Assembly (NCBI RefSeq): GCF_003261635.1
Contig: NZ_QFXK01000022.1
Coordinates: 1-64,000 of the forward strand
Direction: 5' to 3'
Length of the DNA: 64,000 nucleotides
DNA from: Kribbella monticola
Lineage (GTDB): Bacteria > Actinomycetota > Actinomycetes > Propionibacteriales > Kribbellaceae
The translations under genes were made by a program, and so were the position numbers. Of the stretch, positions 1-8,451 are shown piece after piece (position 1 is the stretch's first letter; each line of letters begins with the position of its first letter). Below the pieces are notes generated by a model. The model saw only the letters and a list, made by a program, of their open reading frames with translations, ran no database searches and had not been told where the DNA came from.

Positions 1-55
1 CAGCGCCGATGGTACTGCGACCGGGAGGTCGTGGGAGAGTAGGACGTCGCCGGAC
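1..55 (+). rRNA. rrf: 5S ribosomal RNA, 3' end only (partial)
   Basis: The first bases match the conserved 3' half of bacterial 5S rRNA, including GGTACTGCG and GTGGGAGAGTAGGACG, and end in CGCCGGAC, which would close the terminal helix with the missing 5' end. The gene is cut by the window edge. A strong hairpin follows 10 bases later, so this is the last gene of an rRNA operon transcribed rightward. Confidence 0.9.
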
Positions 56-64
56 ATTCACACT

Positions 65-100
65 GTTAAGGGCCACCCACACGGGTGGCCCTTAACATTT
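65..100 (+). terminator. rRNA operon terminator
   Basis: A perfect 14-bp inverted repeat (GTTAAGGGCCACCC / GGGTGGCCCTTAAC) with a 4-base ACAC loop is followed by ATTT, immediately downstream of the 5S rRNA. This is a classical intrinsic terminator. Confidence 0.9.
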
Positions 101-166
101 GTGCCGGTGGTCTTGCCGGTAGCTTTGTCTGAGCGCAACACGTCGTACCGATCGATAGGAGTCACC

Positions 167-2986
167 GTGGCTACGCCACCTCGCAGCCCCCGTTCTGGCC
201 CGGGCGACCGCTCTGGCCGAGGTTCGTCCGGCGGATCAGGCCGTGCCGGCGGCTCAGGCGGCGGTCGCTCCGGCGGATTCCGCGGCGGCTCCAGCGGCTC
301 GGGCGGCCCCCGCGGCGGTTCCGGCGGCGCCGGCAGCTCTGGCGGTGGCTACCGCGGCGGTTCCGGCGGCACCGGTGGTTCCGGCGGCGGGTATCGCGCG
401 AGTTCCGGCGGTACTGGCGGCTCCGGCGGCGGGTATCGCGGGGGTTCTGGCGGTACTGGTGGCTCCGGCGGTGGTTACCGGGGCGGCTCTGGTGGATCCG
501 GGGGGTCCGGCGGTGGGTCGCGTGCGGGCTCTGGTGGATCTGGTGCTGGTTCCTCCGGGGGTGGTTACCGCGGGGGTTCTGGCGGTGGGTACTCGGGCGG
601 TTCTGGGTCGGGTGGTTCCGGTGGTGGGTATCGCGGTGGAGCCGGTGGGTCCGGTGGAACTGGCGGTACCGGTGGTGGCTACCGCGCTGGGGCCGGTGGG
701 TCTGGGCCTCGCGGCGGTGCGCCGCGGAGTGGTGGTGCTCGTGGGCCGCGCCGTGACGAGCGGCCGGAGCCGAAGCGGAACACGCGGTGGGATGACAGGG
801 GTGCTCCTGGCCGCGATCCGTTCCGTGGTCAGTTGGATGGACCTGATGAGCGTGGGCCGCGTCGTGACGACAGGTCTGCCTCCCGAGACGACCGTGGCGC
901 TTCGCGTCGCGATGATCGTGGTGGATCCCGATGGGAGAGCCGCGGTGGCTCCGCTGGAGACGATCGTGGCACCGGCCGTGGTGCTCCCCGGCGTGACGAC
1001 CGGAGCGCTTCCCGTTGGGAAGACCGGGGTGCGGGGCGTGGCGATGACCGCAGTGCACCTCGTGACGACCGCGGTTCCTCTCGCTGGGAAGGCAGAGGCG
1101 CCGCCAGCAGCGACGACCGTGGCAACTCCCGCTGGGAGAACCGCTCCGGCGGCGACGACCGTACGTCCCGTGGGGACGATCGTGGGAATTCGCGCTGGGA
1201 GAGCCGCGGGGCTTCGGGTGGCGACGAGCGTGGTGGATCGCGCTGGGAAGACCGTGGCGCGCGTGGAGACGACCGTAGTGCGCCTCGCCGTGACAACCGT
1301 GGGGCCGCGGGCGGCGACGCCCGTGGTGGATCGCGCTGGGAAGACCGTGGTGCGTCGCGTGGTGATGACCGTGGGGCTCCGGGGCGTGACGACCGGGGTG
1401 GTGCTCGCGGGGATGACCGCGGTGGTTCGCGCTGGGGTAGTGCGCCGCGGTCGGATGAGCGCGGGGCTGGTGGTTCCCGTTGGGAGGACCGCGGGGCGTC
1501 GCGTGGGGACGATCGGGGTGCGCCTCGGCGGGATGACCGGAGTGGTGAGCGTGGGGCGTCTGGTCGGGATGATCGTGGGGCTGCTGGGCGTGGGGCTCCG
1601 CGGCGCGACGATCGCAGTGCCCCGAGGCGTGACGATAGGAGTGGGCCGCGCCGGGATGATCGACCTACTGGGTTCAAGGGTGGCGAGCGGACTGGGCCTC
1701 GGAGTGATGATCGGGTAGGGGCTGACAAGCCTCGTCGTGACGATCGGACCGGGTATCAGGGTGAGCGGTCGCCTCGGCGCGATGACCGTGGTGGTCGCGA
1801 CCAGCGTGGTGGTCCTCGCCGTGGTGATCGTCCTGAGCGCGGTGGACGTGGTGACGACCGCCGTGGTGGGGTCGGCCGGAGCGACGAGGAGAGGGTTGGC
1901 CCGCGTCGGGACGATCCGGTGATCCCGGCAGGCATCACCGGCGCTGAGCTGGACAAGGGTGCGAAGGCGGAGCTGCGGTCCTTGCCGCGCAGCCTGGCGG
2001 ACCTGGTCGCGCAGCACTTGGTGGCCTCTGGGCAGTTGCTGGACGTCGACCCGGAGCTGGCGTATCAGCACGCCAAGACTGCTCGGCGGCTGGCGGCGCG
2101 GCTGGGCGGCGTACGGGAGGCTGTGGCTATCACGGCGTACTTGGCTGAGCACTACGACGAGGCGTTGACCGAATTCCGTGCGGTACGGCGGATGACGGGG
2201 AACCACGAAGTGCTGCCGATGATGGCTGACTGCGAGCGTGCGCTCGGGCGGCCGGAGAAGGCGCTCGCGTTGTCGCGGGAGAAGCAGGTCGTGCTGCTCG
2301 AAGAGGGTTCGCAGATGGAGATGCTCATCGTCGCGGCCGGCGCGCGTCGCGACATGGGACAGACCGCTGCGGCGATCCAGACGCTCGAGGTACCGGAGCT
2401 GACGAAGCGGACGCGGGCGGAGTGGTTGCCGCGACTGCGGTATGCGTACGCCGATGCGCTGGCGGAGGCGGGTCGTACCGAGGACGCGCTGGTGTGGTTC
2501 CACCGCGCGGCCGGGGTGGACCAGGACGGTTCCACGGGCGCGGCTGAGCGTGCGGCCGAGCTGGAAGGTCTGCAGTTCACCGACCTGGACGACGAGGACG
2601 AGTTCGACAGCGACGACGATCTCAAGCCCGACGAGCTGGTCGAGAACGACTCCGTCGACGATCAGAACGACTCCGTCGACGATGAGGACGACGAGTTCGT
2701 CGACGAGGTCGAGGACGACGCCGAGACCGCCGAGGACGAGCTGGTTGAAGACGTGGACGACGAGCCCCTCACCGAGGAGGCTGAGGTCACCGACGACGTT
2801 GACGACGACGAGGCTGAGCCCGTGACCGACAATGTTGAGGACGACGAGGCTGACGTTGACGACGACGAGGCTGACGGCACCGACGACGTTGAGGACGACG
2901 AGGCTGGTGATGTCGAGGTCGGTGAGGCTGAGGATGACGAGGCTGATGTGGTCGAGGGTGTTGTGAAGGACGACGAGAAGGACTGA
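167..2986 (+). CDS. Giant low-complexity protein with central TPR domain and acidic tail
   Basis: The start is GTG 167, with AGGAG at 157-161; the frame is open further upstream without a better start. The 939-residue product has three parts. About residues 15-200 are Gly/Ser-rich with GGSGG and GGGYR repeats. About residues 200-580 are dense repeats around DDRG, RRDDR and SRWEDRG. Residues about 585-800 are a helical TPR-like domain containing AYQHAKTARRLAARLGG, followed by a tail of Asp/Glu to the end. The TPR part and position (before the HAD phosphatase and tlyA) match the conserved Rv1691-like TPR protein of actinobacteria. The long disordered N-terminus is the odd part. RGG-like and RDDR-rich segments resemble RNA-binding disordered regions, but that role is inference. 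The exact biochemical function is unknown. Confidence 0.85.
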   Translation: MATPPRSPRSGPGDRSGRGSSGGSGRAGGSGGGRSGGFRGGSSGSGGPRGGSGGAGSSGGGYRGGSGGTGGSGGGYRASSGGTGGSGGGYRGGSGGTGGSGGGYRGGSGGSGGSGGGSRAGSGGSGAGSSGGGYRGGSGGGYSGGSGSGGSGGGYRGGAGGSGGTGGTGGGYRAGAGGSGPRGGAPRSGGARGPRRDERPEPKRNTRWDDRGAPGRDPFRGQLDGPDERGPRRDDRSASRDDRGASRRDDRGGSRWESRGGSAGDDRGTGRGAPRRDDRSASRWEDRGAGRGDDRSAPRDDRGSSRWEGRGAASSDDRGNSRWENRSGGDDRTSRGDDRGNSRWESRGASGGDERGGSRWEDRGARGDDRSAPRRDNRGAAGGDARGGSRWEDRGASRGDDRGAPGRDDRGGARGDDRGGSRWGSAPRSDERGAGGSRWEDRGASRGDDRGAPRRDDRSGERGASGRDDRGAAGRGAPRRDDRSAPRRDDRSGPRRDDRPTGFKGGERTGPRSDDRVGADKPRRDDRTGYQGERSPRRDDRGGRDQRGGPRRGDRPERGGRGDDRRGGVGRSDEERVGPRRDDPVIPAGITGAELDKGAKAELRSLPRSLADLVAQHLVASGQLLDVDPELAYQHAKTARRLAARLGGVREAVAITAYLAEHYDEALTEFRAVRRMTGNHEVLPMMADCERALGRPEKALALSREKQVVLLEEGSQMEMLIVAAGARRDMGQTAAAIQTLEVPELTKRTRAEWLPRLRYAYADALAEAGRTEDALVWFHRAAGVDQDGSTGAAERAAELEGLQFTDLDDEDEFDSDDDLKPDELVENDSVDDQNDSVDDEDDEFVDEVEDDAETAEDELVEDVDDEPLTEEAEVTDDVDDDEAEPVTDNVEDDEADVDDDEADGTDDVEDDEAGDVEVGEAEDDEADVVEGVVKDDEKD

Positions 2987-3074
2987 GTCGAGTGACGGCC
3001 CAGGTGGGAGGTGAGCGATCGCCTTCTGCTTGGGCCGTTTGCTGTGTCGGGAGCGGGCATCAGGCGCTGTCGGT

Positions 3075-3080
3075 GAGAAT
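3075..3080 (+). promoter_or_regulatory. Candidate -10 of leaderless CHAD gene
   Basis: GAGAAT lies 6 bases before GTG 3087, the spacing seen at many other starts in this window. It supports 3087 as the start, because no good Shine-Dalgarno sequence precedes it. Confidence 0.4.
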
Positions 3081-3086
3081 GGGGCG

Positions 3087-3950
3087 GTGGAGAACCCGGA
3101 GAAGCTGACGCCCGAATCGCCGGTGGGTTCGCTGGTGGGGGAGGCGCTGACCCGGGGTACGCAACGGCTGTTGCGGGCGATCGCCATGGTGGAGAACTCC
3201 GAGGACGACGCGATCCACCAGGTGCGGGTTTCCTGCCGGCGGTTGCGCAGCGACCTCAAGCTGTTCCGCAAACTCCTGGCCGGCGAATGGGCCGACAAGC
3301 TGCGGACCGAGCTGTCCTGGCTGGCCGCCAGTTGCGGCGAAGCCCGCGACCTCGAGGTGATCGCCGCGCTGGTCCGCGACAACGCGACCAGTGAAGACGA
3401 CCCCGACCACCTCGCGGCGATTCTCACCACGCTGACCGTCGGGCTGGATCGGGCTGCGGCGAGATCCGCCGAAGCGGTCACCGGAGATCGCACGGCCCGG
3501 CTGGTCAACACACTGCAGACCGTCGGAGCACGCCCCAAGCTCAAGGCAAAGGCTGAAAGCCCCTGCGTCGAGGTGCTGCCGCAACTGCTCGACTCGGCCC
3601 GCGGGAAGTTCAACGACGCGGCCGAGAAGCTGAAGCCCTGGACTCCCGACGACGACTGGCACGAGGTGCGGTTGCTGGCGAAGCGAGTCCGGTACGCCGC
3701 CGACACCACCGCGTCCGTGCTCGGCGACGAGGCGAAGGAGACCGCGATCCAGGCGGCGCGATTCCAGGAGCTCCTCGGTCAGCACCAGGATCATTGCGCG
3801 GCCGCCGATGCCCTTCACCTTTTGGCCAAGGACGCTGCTGGACAGTCCGACGCCCGGATGTCCTTCTCTCTCGGTCGTCTGATCGAGCGGCACCGAGCTG
3901 CCCGCAAGCCCCTCCGCGAGGAGTTCCTGACCCTCTACCACCGGCCGTAA
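3087..3950 (+). CDS. CHAD domain-containing protein
   Basis: The 287-residue all-helical protein has the conserved-histidine alpha-helical domain (CHAD). Early in the domain is IHQVRVSCRRLRSDL, where the His and Arg/Lys are the conserved basic residues; near residue 190 a second half begins with WHEVRLLAKRVRYAAD, showing the internal pseudo-repeat. CHAD domains bind polyphosphate and locate to polyphosphate granules; many accompany CYTH phosphatases, but no CYTH gene is present here. The start GTG 3087 is preferred over an upstream in-frame GTG at 3030 because of the -10-like hexamer. It converges on the DUF1015 gene with a 5-base gap. Confidence 0.85.
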   Translation: MENPEKLTPESPVGSLVGEALTRGTQRLLRAIAMVENSEDDAIHQVRVSCRRLRSDLKLFRKLLAGEWADKLRTELSWLAASCGEARDLEVIAALVRDNATSEDDPDHLAAILTTLTVGLDRAAARSAEAVTGDRTARLVNTLQTVGARPKLKAKAESPCVEVLPQLLDSARGKFNDAAEKLKPWTPDDDWHEVRLLAKRVRYAADTTASVLGDEAKETAIQAARFQELLGQHQDHCAAADALHLLAKDAAGQSDARMSFSLGRLIERHRAARKPLREEFLTLYHRP

Positions 3951-3955
3951 GAAGG

Positions 3956-5119
3956 TCAGCTGAGCGTGCGGAACAGCAGTCCCACGCGCGGTTTGGGACC
4001 GAACGACGTGGCCTTCTGCGGCAGTACGGCGCCGCGCAGAGCGGACCGTAGTACCTGATCCATCCGGGGCGCTACGAGCTCCACAGCGGCCTGTGTGGGC
4101 CCTGCCAGCGCTGTGGCGTCCGTGAGCGCGTGGTGGAAGGAGATCTCGTCCACAGCGACGCCCCAGGCCGGCAGCAGCTCGTCGTGCAGCAGGGAGACTG
4201 TCGGAGCCACCTGGCCCTCAGTGGAATGCACGGTGACCCATGAGGTCCCGTCGAAGATGGCGATCCTGTCGGGCACGCCTTCCACCCGCCCTGGCAGCAC
4301 CTCCCAGCCGTCCGGCGTACGGGCTTTGACCAGGTCGAGGGTGAGGCCTGGGACGACTCGGTGGATCGGGTCCAGCGTGAGCGGGTGCCGCTCGTTGTCG
4401 ACCAACATGGCGAGGCCGACGTCGGTGCCGGGACGGTTCGGCGAGCGGCGAGAGCGTTCCAGGTACGCCGCGTAGCGGTGGTGGCCGTCGGCGATCAGGG
4501 CCTCGCGGCTCGCGAGTTCGGCGGCGATCGCGGCGAGCTTGTCCGGGTCCTCGATCCGCCAGATCCGGTGATGCGCGCCGTTCTCGGTGTCCGCGACAAG
4601 CCACGGTACGCCGGAGCGCGCCTCGTCGACCGCGTCGCTCGCAGTACCGCCACCGCCGTACGCGAGCAGGATCGGCTCGAGATCGGCGTCGGTCGCCTCC
4701 ATCAGGTCGTACCGGTCGTCGACCCAGTGCTGCATGACGTTCTCGTGCGGCAGCACGACCTTGCGGGCCGGGTCGAGACCCAGCGCACCGACCAGACCCA
4801 CCAGCGTCGCGCCGCCGAGCCGCTGCTCGTAGACGTACAGCGCGGGCCGGCGATCCTGCACCACGATGCCGTCGCGCTGCCAGCCGACCAGCCGTCGCGC
4901 GGGCTCGTCGTACCGGCCGCGACCGAGGTCGGGATCGCGTGGAAGGATGAGCCTCACCATGTTGTGCAGATCAGAATCAGTCAGCCGCCGGACCAGGGCG
5001 GGTTCCAGCACGTCGTACGGCGGCGAGGTCACCGCGCCGAGTGCGCTCACCTTCCCCGCGACGAACCGCCAGGCGCGCAGTGGTTGCAACCGCAGCACGC
5101 TTTCGGTGGCTTCCGACAT
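3956..5119 (-). CDS. DUF1015 family protein
   Basis: The 387-residue soluble protein begins MSEATESVLRLQPLRAWRF and carries family features: SPPYDVL near residue 32, LPHENVM near 140, IADGHHRYAAYL near 230, and a C-terminal RTLS. It is a DUF1015 (PF08348-like naming varies; often called DUF1015) protein of unknown biochemical function, widespread in bacteria. The start ATG 5119 is chosen because TACGAT lies exactly 7 bases upstream on the minus strand. An ATG at 5128 (adding three residues) is possible. It is divergent from the HAD gene with only 24 bases between start codons. Confidence 0.85.
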   Translation of the reverse strand: MSEATESVLRLQPLRAWRFVAGKVSALGAVTSPPYDVLEPALVRRLTDSDLHNMVRLILPRDPDLGRGRYDEPARRLVGWQRDGIVVQDRRPALYVYEQRLGGATLVGLVGALGLDPARKVVLPHENVMQHWVDDRYDLMEATDADLEPILLAYGGGGTASDAVDEARSGVPWLVADTENGAHHRIWRIEDPDKLAAIAAELASREALIADGHHRYAAYLERSRRSPNRPGTDVGLAMLVDNERHPLTLDPIHRVVPGLTLDLVKARTPDGWEVLPGRVEGVPDRIAIFDGTSWVTVHSTEGQVAPTVSLLHDELLPAWGVAVDEISFHHALTDATALAGPTQAAVELVAPRMDQVLRSALRGAVLPQKATSFGPKPRVGLLFRTLS

Positions 5120-5126
5120 GGGCGGC

Positions 5127-5136
5127 ATCGTACGGG
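5127..5136. promoter_or_regulatory. Overlapping divergent -10 candidates
   Basis: Around the palindrome CGTACG, the minus strand reads TACGAT 7 bases before ATG 5119. The plus strand reads TACGGG 7 bases before GTG 5144. Both geometries fit leaderless promoters whose -10 elements overlap. The plus-strand hexamer is weak because its last base is G. Confidence 0.4.
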
Positions 5137-5143
5137 GGGAAGG

Positions 5144-6256
5144 GTGACGAGAACACAGGAATCGCCCCCTCCACTGTCGGCATGTGACGAACCGCTCGCC
5201 AGCCGGTACGACGTGGCGCTGCTGGACTTGGACGGCGTCGTGTACGTCGGCCCGGATCCGGTCCCGGATGCGCCCGACCACCTCCGCAAGGCGGCCAAGG
5301 ACGGCATGCGGATCGGGTACGTCACGAACAACGCCAGCCGGCCCGCCTCCGCGGTTGCGGCGCACCTGGCGTCGTTCGGGCTGGACGTGATCGCCGAGGA
5401 CGTGGTGACGTCGGCGCAGGCGGCCGCCAAGCTGATCGCCGGGGAGTTCCCCAAGGGTTCGCCGGTGCTCGTGGTTGGCGGTGAGGGACTCTACGTCGCG
5501 CTGGAGGAGTACGGGCTGAAGCCGGTGCACAGCAGCGATGCGGACCCGGTCGCCGTCGTCCAGGGCTTCCACCCGGAGGTGAACTGGGTGATGCTCGCGG
5601 ACGGCGCGCACGCGATCAACGAAGGTGCCCGCTGGTACGCGACCAATCTCGACCTGACCATCCCGACGGCCGGCGGCAAGGCACCCGGGAACGGCACGCT
5701 GGTGCAGGCCGTTCGCGCCGCGGTCGAGGTGGACCCGATCGTCGCCGGCAAGCCTGAGCCACCGCTGCTGGAGACCAGCATCGAGCGGCTGGAAGCCGAA
5801 CGGCCGTTGATGATCGGTGACCGGCTCGACTCCGACATCGAAGGCGCGAACGCGGTCGGCATCGCCAGCCTGTGGGTCGCCACCGGCGTGCACGGCCCCC
5901 ACGATCTCGCGGTGGCGCCGAAGAACCAGCGACCGACGTACATCGCCGCCGATCTCGCCGCACTGGCCCAGAAGCAGGCGGGCGTCACGGTCGACGGGAG
6001 CAAGCACAGCTGCGCGGGCTGGACGGCCGAGGTCGTGAACAGTGCCGTCTCGGTGACCGGCGAAGGAGCGCCGTACGACGGTTTGCGGGCGATCCTCTCG
6101 GCCGTGTGGGCCGCGGCCGACGGGACCCCGAAGAACGAGACCAAGCCCGCGGCGAAGGGTGCCTCGCGGGCGCGGCGGCCGCTGCCGAAGCCGGCGCCGA
6201 CGGCGGAGTCCATTGCTATCGACGCGGCCCTGCGGAAGGTCGGACTGGCGAAATAG
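5144..6256 (+). CDS. HAD-IIA family phosphatase (glycerol-3-phosphate/PGP-like)
   Basis: The 370-residue protein has the class IIA HAD signature. The nucleophile motif DLDGVVYVG lies near residue 25, followed by TNNASRPASAVAAHL, the conserved GKPEPP Lys motif, and the acidic motif IGDRLDSDIEGA. The order TPR gene - this gene - small gene - tlyA matches M. tuberculosis Rv1691-Rv1692-Rv1693-tlyA; Rv1692 is a glycerol-3-phosphate phosphatase in membrane-lipid recycling, so that is the most likely role. About 100 residues beyond the HAD core form a C-terminal extension ending in a basic stretch. GTG 5144 is the best start; upstream codons lie over the divergent gene. Confidence 0.85.
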   Translation: MTRTQESPPPLSACDEPLASRYDVALLDLDGVVYVGPDPVPDAPDHLRKAAKDGMRIGYVTNNASRPASAVAAHLASFGLDVIAEDVVTSAQAAAKLIAGEFPKGSPVLVVGGEGLYVALEEYGLKPVHSSDADPVAVVQGFHPEVNWVMLADGAHAINEGARWYATNLDLTIPTAGGKAPGNGTLVQAVRAAVEVDPIVAGKPEPPLLETSIERLEAERPLMIGDRLDSDIEGANAVGIASLWVATGVHGPHDLAVAPKNQRPTYIAADLAALAQKQAGVTVDGSKHSCAGWTAEVVNSAVSVTGEGAPYDGLRAILSAVWAAADGTPKNETKPAAKGASRARRPLPKPAPTAESIAIDAALRKVGLAK

Positions 6257-6387
6257 CAGCGTCCGGTACGAGAACTCGGGCTGGCGGAAGGCATGGGTGG
6301 CCTGGTAATGCGCGGTCGGCGCGATACCGTGGCAGGCAACGAGGCCCGGACCGTTGAGGCGAGGACGAAGTTAGCAAGGAGGCAGTC

Positions 6388-6978
6388 ATGGTGATGGATG
6401 CACTGCGCGGCTATGTACAGCTGGCGAACGGTCTGACCGAGGTGACGAAGCAGCGGGCCCAGCAGGCCGCCAAAGCGCTGCTGCAGCAGACCGGTGCGGA
6501 CGCGCTGACCACTGGCCTGACCGGCAAGGTGACCGAACTCGCGGACGAGATCGTTGCCACCAGCAAGAGCAACCGCCAGCTGCTGCAGGCGATCGTGGCG
6601 AACGAGGTCGAGGGCGCGGTCGCGCGACTCGGGTTCGTCCGGTCCGAAGAGGTCGCGGCGCTGACCCGGCGGGTCGAGGGGCTGGAACGCGAGCTGGCCG
6701 ACGCGAAGGACGAGCTGGCAGCGAAGGGTTCGGCGGCGACGTCGGCTGCCGGCGCGACCTCGACGCCGGCTCCGGTGAAGGCTGCTGTTCCGGTGAAGGC
6801 CGCGAAGAAGGCTCCGGTCAAGAAGGCGCCGGTGCAGAAGGCCGTGGCGGAGAAGGCACCGGTGCCGAGCCCGGTCGCCAACAAGGCGCCGGCGAAGAAG
6901 AGCACGGCGAAGAAGAGCGCGGCGCAGCAGGCCGTGGTGAAGAAGGCGGCCAAGAAGGCCGCGGCGAAGAAGGCCTGA
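6388..6978 (+). CDS. Phasin-like coiled-coil protein with Lys/Ala-rich tail
   Basis: ATG 6388 follows a strong AAGGAGG site. The first ~110 of 196 residues are helical and coiled-coil (LTEVTKQRAQQAAKALLQQ, then a heptad-like GLERELADAKDELAAKG). The last ~80 residues are repeats of Ala, Lys and Pro such as KKAPVKKAPVQKA and KKAAKKAAAKKA, like histone H1 or phasin tails. This suggests a nucleic-acid or granule-binding protein. It occupies the Rv1693 position between the HAD phosphatase and tlyA. Function is inferred only from composition. Confidence 0.7.
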   Translation: MVMDALRGYVQLANGLTEVTKQRAQQAAKALLQQTGADALTTGLTGKVTELADEIVATSKSNRQLLQAIVANEVEGAVARLGFVRSEEVAALTRRVEGLERELADAKDELAAKGSAATSAAGATSTPAPVKAAVPVKAAKKAPVKKAPVQKAVAEKAPVPSPVANKAPAKKSTAKKSAAQQAVVKKAAKKAAAKKA

Positions 6979-6979
6979 C

Positions 6980-7603
6980 GTGACGGATCATCCCGGCGAG
7001 CAGTTCCCCTCGGAGGTCGACCCCGACGTCGAGCCCGGGTACGAACCGGAGCCCGACGAGAGCCCCGAGCCGGACTACGACTCCGAGCCCGGCGCACAGT
7101 CGACGTACCGGCCGAGTCAGCACGGCGTCCCGCACACGGACCCGCTGCTGGCCGGCTTCACCCTGTACGGCGAACTGCCGGCTGAAGAAGAAAATACCGA
7201 GCAGGCTTTCGAGGCGTCGCTGGTAGTGGACGAGGTCGAAGAAGAGCCTGCAGTAGACGAGTTGGGCGAAGTAACAGAGCCAGCAGAAGAGCCACAGGAA
7301 ATAGTCATTCCTCGGCCCTCTGTTCCTTCTCCAGCGTCGTTCCAGCCCCGGCCGCCTGTCCCGTCTCCGGCTTCTTTCGAGCCCCGGCCGCCTGTCCCGT
7401 CTCCGGCTTCTTTCGAGCCCCGTTCGCCAGAGCCTGTGCAGGAGCGGGACGAGGATGCTCCGCACCCGTTGGTCGAGGAGGCGATGGCTCGGCTGGACGA
7501 GTTGCGGGAGCGGCCGGTCGCCGAGCATGCCGAGGTGTATGCGGATCTGCACGAGCGGTTGCAGACCGCGCTGGTCGAGGCCGACGCCGAGGACCGTGGC
7601 TGA
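6980..7603 (+). CDS. Acidic, proline-rich hypothetical protein
   Basis: GTG 6980 lies one base after the previous stop, so the two genes are probably co-transcribed. The 207 residues are strongly acidic (EVDPDVEPGYEPEPDESPEP at the start) with Pro-rich repeats RPPVPSPASFEP in the middle. A C-terminal helical patch (HPLVEEAMARLDELRERP) looks like the only folded part. Two 36-bp DNA copies at 7345-7416 encode the repeat. It is not assignable to a family. The position before tlyA suggests a conserved small actinobacterial protein that diverges quickly. Confidence 0.65.
   Translation: MTDHPGEQFPSEVDPDVEPGYEPEPDESPEPDYDSEPGAQSTYRPSQHGVPHTDPLLAGFTLYGELPAEEENTEQAFEASLVVDEVEEEPAVDELGEVTEPAEEPQEIVIPRPSVPSPASFQPRPPVPSPASFEPRPPVPSPASFEPRSPEPVQERDEDAPHPLVEEAMARLDELRERPVAEHAEVYADLHERLQTALVEADAEDRG
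7345..7416. repeat. Two 36-bp tandem copies (plus partial third) inside a CDS
   Basis: GCCCCGGCCGCCTGTCCCG begins identically at 7345 and 7381, and the partial third copy begins at 7417. The period of 36 keeps the reading frame and encodes a 12-residue unit. Confidence 0.85.
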
Positions 7604-7635
7604 ATGAGTGAGGCTGAATGAGTAGGGCAGGCTGA

Positions 7636-8451
7636 GTGGCCAAGGCAGTCAGGCGGTCCCGGCTCGACGCTGAGCTGGTCCGGCGCGGCCTGGCGAGGTC
7701 CCGGGAGCACGCCAGCGAGCTGATCGCCGCGGGCAAGGTGAAGGTCTCGGGCACGGTCGCGAGCAAGCCAGCCACTGGGGTCGGCGCCGACGCGCCGATC
7801 CTGGTGGACACCTCTGAGACCGACGACCCGGGCTATGCCTCGCGCGGAGCCCACAAGCTCGTTGGCGCACTGGAAGCCTTCACCGGCGTACAGGTGAAGG
7901 GGCGTAGGTGCCTCGACGCGGGTGCGTCCACCGGTGGGTTCACTGACGTCCTGCTGCGCAATGAGGCCGCCAGTGTGATCGCTGTCGACGTCGGCTACGG
8001 CCAGCTGGTCTGGGCGCTGCAGACCGACGACCGGGTCACCGTGATGGACCGTACGAACGTCCGAACCCTGACGCTGGAGGACATCGGCGGCGTACCGGTC
8101 GACCTCGTCGTCAGCGATCTGAGCTTCATCTCGCTCACTCTGGTGCTGCCGGCGCTGCTCGGCGTGGTGACGCCGGACGGCGACTTGGTGCTGATGGTGA
8201 AACCGCAGTTCGAGGTCGGCAAGGAGCGGCTGGGCAAGGGCGGTGTCGTACGGGACCCGGAGTTGCGGGCCGACGCTGTCCGCGGGGTGGCGGCGAAAGC
8301 AGCCGAGCTCGGCTGGGGCGTCGAGTCGGTGGCGGCCAGTCCGCTGCCCGGTCCGTCAGGAAATGTCGAATACTTCCTGTGGATACGGCGTTCTGCACCT
8401 GCTCTCGATGAGACGATGCTCCGGACCGCTATCGAGAGCGGTCCGCAGTGA
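7636..8451 (+). CDS. tlyA: TlyA family rRNA 2'-O-methyltransferase
   Basis: The 271-residue protein joins an N-terminal S4 RNA-binding domain (RLDAELVRRGLARSREHASE) to a Rossmann methyltransferase. It has the SAM loop CLDAGASTGGFTDVLL, a KDKE-type tetrad candidate set with the DLVVSDLSFISL region, and MVKPQFEVGKE. TlyA methylates cytidines in 16S and 23S rRNA and controls capreomycin sensitivity in mycobacteria. The start GTG 7636 gives the normal N-terminus. The stop overlaps nadK by 4 bases (GTGA), so translation is probably coupled. Confidence 0.93.
   Translation: MAKAVRRSRLDAELVRRGLARSREHASELIAAGKVKVSGTVASKPATGVGADAPILVDTSETDDPGYASRGAHKLVGALEAFTGVQVKGRRCLDAGASTGGFTDVLLRNEAASVIAVDVGYGQLVWALQTDDRVTVMDRTNVRTLTLEDIGGVPVDLVVSDLSFISLTLVLPALLGVVTPDGDLVLMVKPQFEVGKERLGKGGVVRDPELRADAVRGVAAKAAELGWGVESVAASPLPGPSGNVEYFLWIRRSAPALDETMLRTAIESGPQ

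Noticed and set aside
254..3709. 1151-codon open frame on the minus strand opposite the TPR gene
   Set aside because: It is antisense to a clear gene. The high GC and repetitive codons make long spurious frames. Its composition shows no recognisable domain.
4361..5143. Upstream extension of the HAD phosphatase frame
   Set aside because: It runs antisense over DUF1015 and carries no HAD sequence; GTG 5144 is a better start.
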